Part shown: piece after piece, positions 42,251 to 48,842 of the stretch | Layout: every line of letters begins with the position of its first letter | Numbering within the stretch: position 1 is the first letter of the stretch | NCBI RefSeq assembly: GCF_000377625.1 | Contig: NZ_KB898327.1 | Coordinates: forward strand, 186,001 to 250,000 | Length of the DNA stretch: 64,000 nucleotides | Direction: 5' to 3' | Source: Prevotella veroralis DSM 19559 = JCM 6290 | Lineage (GTDB): Bacteria > Bacteroidota > Bacteroidia > Bacteroidales > Bacteroidaceae | The notes under the pieces: model-generated | The model's input: the letters and a program-made list of their open reading frames with translations, nothing else | The model's database searches: none | What the model was told of the DNA's origin: nothing | Position numbers and translations under genes: made by a program

Positions 42251-44386
42251 TTAATACTTAAACACTGCGGTGAGAATTAACCTGCGTCCATCGGCGTGGG
42301 CATACTCTGCATTGCGTGCCATCATCATGGATGCTGGTGTGTAATAAGTGTAGTTTAGGAGGTTGGTTACCGACAAACTCAAGTCGCAAACCTTCAAGTT
42401 AACACCTGCAGTGAGGTTTAGTAAGTTGATACGACTTACCTTTCCTTCTCCTTCGTTATATACACCTGAGGCGTTAGGAGCGAATCGGTCGCGCTTACCT
42501 GTGTGTATGTATTGCAGTTGGAGATAGGTGTTCTTGACTGGAGCATAGTTGACATACATTGCCAACTTAGCGGCTGGAATGGAGATATTCGACATGTATG
42601 TGTCCCACTTACCAGTAGCTGATTTGAGCTTACCTTCGAACCATGAGAGGTTAGCACCTGCTTTTAAGTTGTTGAGGATTTGCGCATCTGCACTCAACTC
42701 AACGCCATATACCTTCTGTGGAGTACGGTTGACTACCCAGAAGCCGTGGTCTATCTTGAGGTCACTTCCTAGCTTAGAATAGGTGTAGAAGAACGAGCCA
42801 TTGAGTTGCAACCAATGGTTAATATCAGAGTAAGCACCAATCTCGTAGTTGTTAGTCTTTACTGGTTCTGTGGAGATCTTAGATAGTACATCTGCCTTAG
42901 CAGCACGTAGTGTACGACCTAAGTCGAAGATAGAAAAGCCTTGAGAGTAGGCTACGAAGGGTTGAAAAGCAGGATATTTGTTATAAGAAACACCCACGTT
43001 AAAGGATAAGTTATTATACTTTAGCGTGCCACCCTTTACGTGCACCTGTGGGTCGGAGAGCTTATTACGCAGTACATCGTAGTCTGGTACCTTCACACTA
43101 ATATGGTCGTAACGTCCGCCGAGTTTGATGTTAAGGTGTTGCCAGAGCGTTGTCTTGATCTGAAGGAAGGGTGCATGGTTGTTACTGGTGAGCCATGGCA
43201 TCCAATACCTGCCGTCTACTAAGGGTTGAGAAGTCTTATTGTAGAGGTAGTCGTAACCGTATGCTAGATGTGCAAAGGCATTGTCAGAGAAGATAAGACG
43301 GCTGTTGAACTGGGCACGAACACCGAACTTACGATCCTTAACAGCCGACTGCCCGCTTGTTCCCTCCCATCTTGGTTGTGCTGGATTAGCCTTTCGGAAG
43401 TCGAAGATGGTGTATAAACTCGAGCCATAAACGGATGCTTCTAAGTCGGTATGTTTGAATATGTCCTTTGAAGTAAACTTGAGATACGCATTGTGGTTGT
43501 ACCTTGTTCCCTCGTCAACTGCCTGCGGGTCCTTGTTACCAATTACACCTATTGAAGGGCTTTGGAGGTACTTTCCACCGAAAGGAATCAATTTCGTATC
43601 TTGCAAACTACGATAGTAATTATACATCAATTCGATTCTATTCTTTGGAGATAGGCTGTAACCGAGATTGACGAGTGCGTTCGTTGTGTAAGTATCACCG
43701 AGTCCGTAACGTGGAGAAATGAACTTCCCGTCACCATCAACGGCACTACCTGTACGCCCGAATGCGCCATTTACGAGGTAATCGAAGTTTCCCAAACGAC
43801 CATAGAGTTGCTGGTTGATGCGATAACCTTGCCCTTTGCTCTGGCGGAAAAAGTTGTAGGTTGAGCCCGAGAGAGTCGTTGCACCGGCAATAGCTCTATT
43901 AGTTGTATTCTTCTTCGTGATGATGTTTATCAATCCACCAATAGCCCCGTTACCATAGAGGGCAGTAGATCCTTTCACCACTTCTATATGGTCGATAGCA
44001 GCGATGTCAATGGTTCTTATGTCACGATCGGTTGAACGTAAAGGAGTTGATTGAGGGATTCCATCAATCAAGATGAGGGCACTTCGTCCGCGAAGTGATT
44101 GTGAGCGTGAGCTTGTGGTATTGCTTGATAGTGCCATACCAGGTGTGAGTAAGCCCAAAAGATGGGTGATGTCAGGTGCCGCCTTACTCATTTCTGCTAT
44201 TTGCTTCTGGTCTATGATGGTAACAGTAGCAGCCGCATTCTGCTTTACTTCAGGCATACGTGTCGTACTAATCGTTACCTCTTTGAGTTGTAATGTTGAG
44301 TCTTCCATCTCTTGTGCATGCGCATTATAAGGCGTTGTAGCCATTGCGAGCATAGCAAGAGATAGGTAAATTGCTTCTTTCTTCAT
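42251..44386 (-). CDS. TonB-dependent outer-membrane receptor
   Basis: A 711-residue receptor with a signal peptide (ending near NAHA-QE), a TonB box-like KEVTIS (about residues 35-40), a plug domain (about 45-165, with LRGRSALILIDGIPQSTPLR and GNGAIGGLINIITKK) and a 22-strand-type barrel that ends in an aromatic residue (AVFKY). The sequence is most like receptors for iron complexes, haem or cobalamin; the ligand cannot be fixed from sequence. It has no N-terminal carboxypeptidase-like domain and no SusD partner. A -7 box lies 36 bp upstream, leaving no room for a cobalamin riboswitch. Confidence 0.93.
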   Translation of the reverse strand: MKKEAIYLSLAMLAMATTPYNAHAQEMEDSTLQLKEVTISTTRMPEVKQNAAATVTIIDQKQIAEMSKAAPDITHLLGLLTPGMALSSNTTSSRSQSLRGRSALILIDGIPQSTPLRSTDRDIRTIDIAAIDHIEVVKGSTALYGNGAIGGLINIITKKNTTNRAIAGATTLSGSTYNFFRQSKGQGYRINQQLYGRLGNFDYLVNGAFGRTGSAVDGDGKFISPRYGLGDTYTTNALVNLGYSLSPKNRIELMYNYYRSLQDTKLIPFGGKYLQSPSIGVIGNKDPQAVDEGTRYNHNAYLKFTSKDIFKHTDLEASVYGSSLYTIFDFRKANPAQPRWEGTSGQSAVKDRKFGVRAQFNSRLIFSDNAFAHLAYGYDYLYNKTSQPLVDGRYWMPWLTSNNHAPFLQIKTTLWQHLNIKLGGRYDHISVKVPDYDVLRNKLSDPQVHVKGGTLKYNNLSFNVGVSYNKYPAFQPFVAYSQGFSIFDLGRTLRAAKADVLSKISTEPVKTNNYEIGAYSDINHWLQLNGSFFYTYSKLGSDLKIDHGFWVVNRTPQKVYGVELSADAQILNNLKAGANLSWFEGKLKSATGKWDTYMSNISIPAAKLAMYVNYAPVKNTYLQLQYIHTGKRDRFAPNASGVYNEGEGKVSRINLLNLTAGVNLKVCDLSLSVTNLLNYTYYTPASMMMARNAEYAHADGRRLILTAVFKY

Positions 44387-44421
44387 ATAAATACAATCCT
44401 ATAAACGTTAATGTTTTGGTG

Positions 44422-44429
44422 CAAAAGTA
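44422..44429 (-). promoter_or_regulatory. -7 box for the TonB-dependent receptor
   Basis: TACTTTTG on the minus strand, 35 bp before the ATG at 44386. -33 not clear, which would fit activator control. Confidence 0.55.
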
Positions 44430-44563
44430 TAAATTATCTTTCAAGCACGCAATACCTAAAACAGGGTATAAAAGTGGGGACAACGGCTGTCATCGTGCGT
44501 CGCTTCGTGTGGTAGAGGTCTATCTTTCATCATCCTACAAGCAGTGTATTCGATTTTTTTTCT

Positions 44564-44571
44564 TACTTTTG
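44564..44571 (+). promoter_or_regulatory. -7 box for the split 5'-nucleotidase genes
   Basis: TACTTTTG, about 130 bp before the ATG at 44705. The leader between them has no riboswitch I can recognise. Confidence 0.5.
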
Positions 44572-44704
44572 CATTATCTTTTTAGATGTTATCAGCATGC
44601 CATGTTACCTATATATATAAGGTAGGAAACATTGTTATCCAATCAAAGAGAGGGTACTCTCTGGGCTGAGGAATGTTTATGAGATTTATAAAACATCATT
44701 ATAT

Positions 44705-45469
44705 ATGTATAAGAAAACAGTTTATCTATCTGGATTAACAGCATTGCTAGCGTTGACGGGCTGTGCGTCTCACTATGAGTTAGCCGGTATTCAGCGTACA
44801 CGTGTGCTGGTGGATAGCAGGTATGACGCTGCTCCTGATGCCGACGCAGCAAAGTTTATGGAACCTTTCAAGCACAAGGTGGACTCGGTAATGGGACCAG
44901 TTGTGGGCGAAACAGACCATGAGATGGTTGCACACAGACCTGAGAGCGACCTCTCCAACCTCTTGGCTGACATCATGGTGTGGGGTGCACGCGATTATAA
45001 TGAGCGTGTTGACTTCGGTGTTTACAACATGGGGGGCATTCGTGCAGCCCTCCCTAAGGGTAAAATCACCTATGGCGATGTCCTTGATATAGCTCCTTTT
45101 GAAAACAAGATATGCTTCGTGACCCTTTCTGGAGAGAAGGTTTTAGAGTTGTTCCGTCAGATGGCTTATACTGGTGGAGAGGCTGTTAGCCATGGAGTAG
45201 AGCTTGTTTTCACACGCGACCACAAGTTGAAGTCGGCTCTTCTCAATGGTAAGGAGATTGACCCGAAGGCGTCTTATCGTATCGCAACACTCGATTATTT
45301 GGCACAAGGAAACGATAAGATGGAGGCGTTCAAGTCGGCTACTAACGTTGTATCTCCGCAAGAATCAAGCAACAACACACGCTTTATTATCATGAACTTC
45401 TTTAAGGAGCAAACCGCTAAAGGGCGCATTGTCAATGCTCAGAAAGAGGGTCGTATTCGTGTAGAATAA
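44705..45469 (+). CDS. 5'-nucleotidase C-terminal domain lipoprotein
   Basis: A 254-residue lipoprotein (lipobox LTGC, lipid Cys20) made only of the substrate-binding C-terminal domain of UshA-type 5'-nucleotidases: ESDLSNLLADIMVWGARD, the nucleoside-binding loop NMGGIRAALPKGKITYGDVL, APFENKICFVTLSGEKVLEL and YRIATLDYLAQGNDKM. It lacks the metal-binding catalytic domain, which is the next gene. On its own it cannot be a nucleotidase; together the two could form the two halves of one enzyme at the envelope. Confidence 0.9.
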   Translation: MYKKTVYLSGLTALLALTGCASHYELAGIQRTRVLVDSRYDAAPDADAAKFMEPFKHKVDSVMGPVVGETDHEMVAHRPESDLSNLLADIMVWGARDYNERVDFGVYNMGGIRAALPKGKITYGDVLDIAPFENKICFVTLSGEKVLELFRQMAYTGGEAVSHGVELVFTRDHKLKSALLNGKEIDPKASYRIATLDYLAQGNDKMEAFKSATNVVSPQESSNNTRFIIMNFFKEQTAKGRIVNAQKEGRIRVE

Positions 45470-45490
45470 CCATATCTAGAGTTGAAGAAG

Positions 45491-46327
45491 ATGAAAAGAA
45501 ATATATTATTGATGAGTTTCTGTTTGATAGCAATCCTCGCTTTCGGACAGACAAAGCAGTTAACAATCCTGCATACAAACGATGCGCACAGTCAGATTTA
45601 TCCGTTAAGTACAACCCTCGCAGACACTATGAAGGCTGGACGAGGCGGTTTCGTGCGTCGTATAGCAATGCTCAAAGAAGAGAGAAAGAAGCAACCAGAC
45701 TTGCTACTCTTCGATAGTGGCGACTTCTCGCAAGGCTCTCCTTATTATACAATGTTCAAAGGTGACGTTGAAGTGGGACTAATGAATCGGATGCACTATG
45801 ACGCTGCTACGATAGGAAACCATGAGTTTGACTTTGGTATGGACAATATGGTTCGCCTCTTTAAGATGGCTAATTTCCCTATAGTCTGCGCCAACTATGA
45901 CTTCACGGGTACGCCTCTTCAGGGCTTGGTAAAGCCTTATGTCATCTTGAAACGCAATGGCTTGAAGATTGGAGTGTTCGGTCTTGCTCCTAAGTTGGAT
46001 GGTCTTGTGGTGAAAGCTAACTACGGTAAGATTGTTTATAACGACCCTGTTGCGTGCGCACAGAAGGTTATTAACGAGTTGAAAGGCAAGAAGTGCGACT
46101 TAATCATTTGTATCTCGCACCTCGGATGGGACATTGAAGGGGTCAGCGATGAGGAAGTTATCGCTGGAACTCGTGGTCTTGACCTTGTGTTGGGAGGGCA
46201 TTCTCACACGTACCTAACGAAACTTGAGTACGTAAAAGACCTCGACGGCAAGTTAGTTGGTGATGATCAGAATGGCAAGCACGCTATCTTTGTGGGCAAG
46301 CTAGTGCTTGATATGAAGAAGAAGTAA
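45491..46327 (+). CDS. Metallophosphatase domain of a split 5'-nucleotidase, secreted
   Basis: A 278-residue secreted calcineurin-like phosphoesterase with a signal peptide (MKRNILLMSFCLIAILAFGQ). The start is the ATG at 45491 rather than the TTG at 45482. Metal ligands of the 5'-nucleotidase type are intact: HTNDAHSQ, DSGDFSQG, GNHEFDFG, CISHLGWD and GGHSHTY. It ends after the GKLVLDMKKK strand, exactly where the C-terminal domain would begin. That domain is the upstream gene, so order is reversed compared with the fused enzyme. Likely a nucleotidase or related phosphatase in the periplasm, salvaging nucleosides and phosphate. Confidence 0.92.
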   Translation: MKRNILLMSFCLIAILAFGQTKQLTILHTNDAHSQIYPLSTTLADTMKAGRGGFVRRIAMLKEERKKQPDLLLFDSGDFSQGSPYYTMFKGDVEVGLMNRMHYDAATIGNHEFDFGMDNMVRLFKMANFPIVCANYDFTGTPLQGLVKPYVILKRNGLKIGVFGLAPKLDGLVVKANYGKIVYNDPVACAQKVINELKGKKCDLIICISHLGWDIEGVSDEEVIAGTRGLDLVLGGHSHTYLTKLEYVKDLDGKLVGDDQNGKHAIFVGKLVLDMKKK

Positions 46328-46328
46328 A

Positions 46329-46741
46329 GCCTCACCCCCGCCCCCTCTCCGAATGGAGAGGGGAGTAGATAGCATTATTTGCATACAAAGATAGTATCAC
46401 AAAGTAGGGACAGACGCCCTCGTCTGTCCGATCTACCTCCTTACTTCTTTGTGAAATACATCTTCCTATGCGGACAGACGAGGGCGTCTGTCCCTACCTT
46501 GTGGCAATATCATTGATTAAAGGAACGCCCTTCTCCAATCGAAGGGGGCGTTTCTTCGTATCGAAGAGAGCCTTTCCTTATAACGAAGAAACGCTCTCTT
46601 TGTTTTTAACTACTATCTATCTCTATTAAAGGTGGTGCTATATTCAGCAGAACTAATCACTCGTCTACTTGTCAACCAGTCAACTCGTCAACTCTACCTA
46701 ATCATAATTTTGAATTATGAATTATGAATTTTGAATTAATA
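46329..46741. repeat. Mosaic repeat block, inverted relative of the 18.7-kb block
   Basis: Begins two bases after the phosphatase stop with GCCTCACCCCCGC...GGAGAGGGGAG (46329-46370). Then come the 27-bp hairpin repeat forward (46404-46430) and inverted (46471-46497), purine/pyrimidine hairpins (46520-46603), the ACTTGTC/CAGTCAACTC module (about 46660-46695) and the AT-rich ATAATTTTGAATTATG module (46700-46741). The first 275 bp are a near copy of 18822-19091 in inverted orientation, while the last two modules match 18733-18820 in direct orientation. Confidence 0.88.
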
Positions 46742-46751
46742 GAAGTACCTT

Positions 46752-47084
46752 TTACCTTATATAAGTCTTACCTTCTTCTTTCTTCTTATCGGCTTTTTCT
46801 TTCTCTTCTTGGTATTTCTCAATTATCTCTTTGAGGTATTTTTTAGACTTAGTGATGACACATATCACCCCACCCAGACGTGGTGCAAACAGCTTCGTGA
46901 CGCTTGGAGTCTTGATGACGGTGACACTTTGGATGTCATCTTTAGCTATATTGTCCATGTCACTGACCTCAACTCCATCCACCAGAATGACTGGTATGTT
47001 CAGAGAGTCTTGCTTCTCCGCCTCCTGCGCACTGATGTTCAGACTGAAGAGAAGGGCTGCGATAAAGATAAAAGATTGTTTCAT
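46752..47084 (-). CDS. Small secreted TonB-receptor plug-like protein
   Basis: A 110-residue exported protein (signal peptide MKQSFIFIAALLFSLNISAQ). Residues about 28-80 resemble the core of a TonB-dependent receptor plug: IPVILVDGVEVSDMDNIAKD, DIQSVTVIKTPS and GGVICVITKSKK. The rest is a charged helix (KEIIEKYQEEKEKADKKKEE). There is no barrel. Similar plug-like pieces are found fused to other Bacteroidetes envelope proteins; a free one might bind TonB or a partner receptor. Function unknown. Confidence 0.8.
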   Translation of the reverse strand: MKQSFIFIAALLFSLNISAQEAEKQDSLNIPVILVDGVEVSDMDNIAKDDIQSVTVIKTPSVTKLFAPRLGGVICVITKSKKYLKEIIEKYQEEKEKADKKKEEGKTYIR

Positions 47085-47188
47085 GCTCTGCTATAATTTG
47101 CTGTTAATAATGTTGTAAATATACTCTTTTTCTCGAAAGAAACCTATTTTCTATTAGAAAATGTTTGCTATATGCTTGTAATTGATCG

Positions 47189-47312
47189 TTTTATGTAATC
47201 TTGAAGTACGACTTCAAAATTACATAAAATATGCTGATAAGACAAGAGAAAAGGGTGTTTTTAAAGCGAAATCTATGTAAATTTGAAGTTGAACTCCAAA
47301 TTTACATAGATT
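47189..47312. repeat. Two related long palindromes
   Basis: Two imperfect palindromes of 41 bp (47189-47229) and 43 bp (47270-47312), each built of TATGTAA-TTGAAGT and its complement around a 3-base centre. Each has one or two mismatched pairs. They lie in the gap between the plug-like gene and the PorT-like gene, about 85 bp 3' of the latter. They lack T runs, so are unlikely to be simple terminators. Confidence 0.85.
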
Positions 47313-47397
47313 TTAAAAGGCTTTCTTTATCTGTAATCGGGCTTTTTTACTAATCCTCTGAACGGATAATAGGGGTGTAAAAGAAGATTGCGAAAGG

Positions 47398-48144
47398 TTA
47401 TTCAAAGTAGAATGTGAGTGCAATCATCTTTGTTCGTGACTCGTTAACAGCGTTGGTGTACATGAGCATGTGCTTGTCTCTAAGGTTCTTGGAATGGTTT
47501 TTATCAAGACTATTAGTGAGACTGTACATGAATTTTAGCTCTGGTCTTAACTTAAAGTAAGGTAGATAAAAATCGCAGCCTAGTCCTACCTCGAGGAAGA
47601 AATCACTCTTTTTAAGTTTCAGATAGTCGTTGTCTTTACCCGAGAGGTTCATCATTGGGTTTAGACCTAACATGACATAAGGGCGGTGGTTATTAAATCT
47701 TGGAGCTGCAGCGATGAGGTCGAAGGCACAAGAAACGTATGCGGTCTTCAGCTCCTGCACCTGTTCTGTAGGCTCGCCGAGGCTGTTTAAGTCTGTAAGA
47801 TTGCGGAAGGTAAGGTGCCGAGTACCGAAGTACATGGCAGGAGCAATGCGTAGTTGGAGGGTCTGGTTGAGGCGTAGTTCGCCCAAGACACCGACAGTGA
47901 AGCCTGCATCCCATCGGTCTTGATCAGCGGAGACAATCTTTTCCACAGGTCCAGCACCATCCTCTAAGTCAATCATTTGAGGTCCAACATTATTCAATTC
48001 AATATCTTGCAAGTGTGTACCAACAAGTACACCGAAGTGGAAGTTACGCAAGTCTGTATAGGGACGGTTCTGTACTTTCCGTTCTTGGGCACCGCTTGTT
48101 AGGGCAATGACAAGCAGAGTTAATGATAATATAATTCTCTTCAT
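47398..48144 (-). CDS. PorT-like outer-membrane beta-barrel protein
   Basis: A 248-residue secreted protein with a signal peptide (MKRIILSLTLLVIALTSGAQ) and alternating strands ending in an aromatic residue (IALTFYFE), typical of an eight-strand barrel. The early NRPYTDLRNFHFGVLVGTHLQ-type segment and total length resemble PorT/SprT, an outer-membrane part of the T9SS in Porphyromonas and Flavobacterium. With gldH and a surface protein bearing a sorting-like tail in the same window, T9SS function is plausible, but general PorT-family barrels are common, so the call is kept at family level. Confidence 0.8.
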   Translation of the reverse strand: MKRIILSLTLLVIALTSGAQERKVQNRPYTDLRNFHFGVLVGTHLQDIELNNVGPQMIDLEDGAGPVEKIVSADQDRWDAGFTVGVLGELRLNQTLQLRIAPAMYFGTRHLTFRNLTDLNSLGEPTEQVQELKTAYVSCAFDLIAAAPRFNNHRPYVMLGLNPMMNLSGKDNDYLKLKKSDFFLEVGLGCDFYLPYFKLRPELKFMYSLTNSLDKNHSKNLRDKHMLMYTNAVNESRTKMIALTFYFE

Positions 48145-48479
48145 CTTGTCTTCTTAAACGTGTTTTACCTCCTTTTTATTGTCTGTCTACCTACTTACTT
48201 ATAGGTATTCTGTGTTCTATGTAATTCTTAGATACATCTCATGGTGCAATCCCCATTGTCTGTAGTGCAGGCTCGTTGGGGTGGAGAAAGTAGATGGGAA
48301 TAATCAAGCTGATGATGTGTAATATGTTATGATACAATATTTTATAATCCTTATAATCAGTGTAAGCATTGCTGTCAATCGGTTAATAGGCTCGTTGAAA
48401 AGCCCCCCTTTTCTATTTTTATGCCGTCTAAATATTTGTAATTTATCTCATAATCTTTAGGTATTAACGATTTTCTTTT
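48145..48479. other. Intergenic region without recognisable genes
   Basis: About 335 bp between the divergent PorT-like and ferredoxin genes. AT-rich, with no ORF above 25 codons that looks real and no repeat-family member. It ends in the ferredoxin promoter. No consensus promoter for the PorT-like gene is obvious. Confidence 0.5.
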
Positions 48480-48487
48480 TACCTTTG
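48456..48487 (+). promoter_or_regulatory. Promoter for ferredoxin
   Basis: TTTA (48456-48459), 20 bp, TACCTTTG (48480-48487). The -33 element differs from TTTG by one base. Leader of about 65 nt. Confidence 0.7.
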
Positions 48488-48557
48488 CACCATCAGAAGT
48501 AGGTATAGAAGCCTATTTATAGTACAAAAACATTATTAACATTAAAGACATTATATT

Positions 48558-48728
48558 ATGGCTTACGTAATTGGCAACGATTGTATCGCATGTGGTACAT
48601 GTATCGATGAGTGTCCAGTAGAGGCTATCTCTGAGGGCGATATCTATAAGATTGACGCAGACGCATGCACTGAGTGTGGTACTTGTGCATCAGTTTGTCC
48701 TAACGAGGCAATTAGTCTTCCAGAGTAA
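48558..48728 (+). CDS. 2[4Fe-4S] ferredoxin
   Basis: A 56-residue ferredoxin (start MAYVIGNDCIACGTC) of the clostridial type, carrying two complete CxxCxxCxxxCP cluster motifs: CIACGTCIDECP and CTECGTCASVCP. It transfers electrons at low potential in the cytoplasm, for example with pyruvate:ferredoxin oxidoreductase or Rnf in anaerobes. It is a stand-alone gene with its own promoter and a strong terminator, typical of a highly expressed protein. Confidence 0.96.
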   Translation: MAYVIGNDCIACGTCIDECPVEAISEGDIYKIDADACTECGTCASVCPNEAISLPE

Positions 48729-48756
48729 GGACACTACTGTTACTGATTAAATTCAT

Positions 48757-48786
48757 AAGGCGAACCTTTCGAGGCTCGCCTTTTTT
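48757..48786 (+). terminator. Ferredoxin terminator
   Basis: Stem AGGCGA-CCT / AGG-TCGCCT with one mismatch around a TTCG tetraloop, then six T. It lies about 30 bp past the ferredoxin stop. Confidence 0.9.
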
Positions 48787-48842
48787 GTTGTATTGATAAT
48801 GGCTCCTCCCACAAGAGAGGAGCGATTCGAAAGGTGTTTATT

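Noticed and set aside
44387..44421. Cobalamin riboswitch before the TonB-dependent receptor
   Set aside because: The predicted leader is about 30 nt, far too short.
44640..44704. TPP riboswitch-like CTGAGG motif before the nucleotidase genes
   Set aside because: Only one short motif matches; the second conserved half and the stem order are absent.
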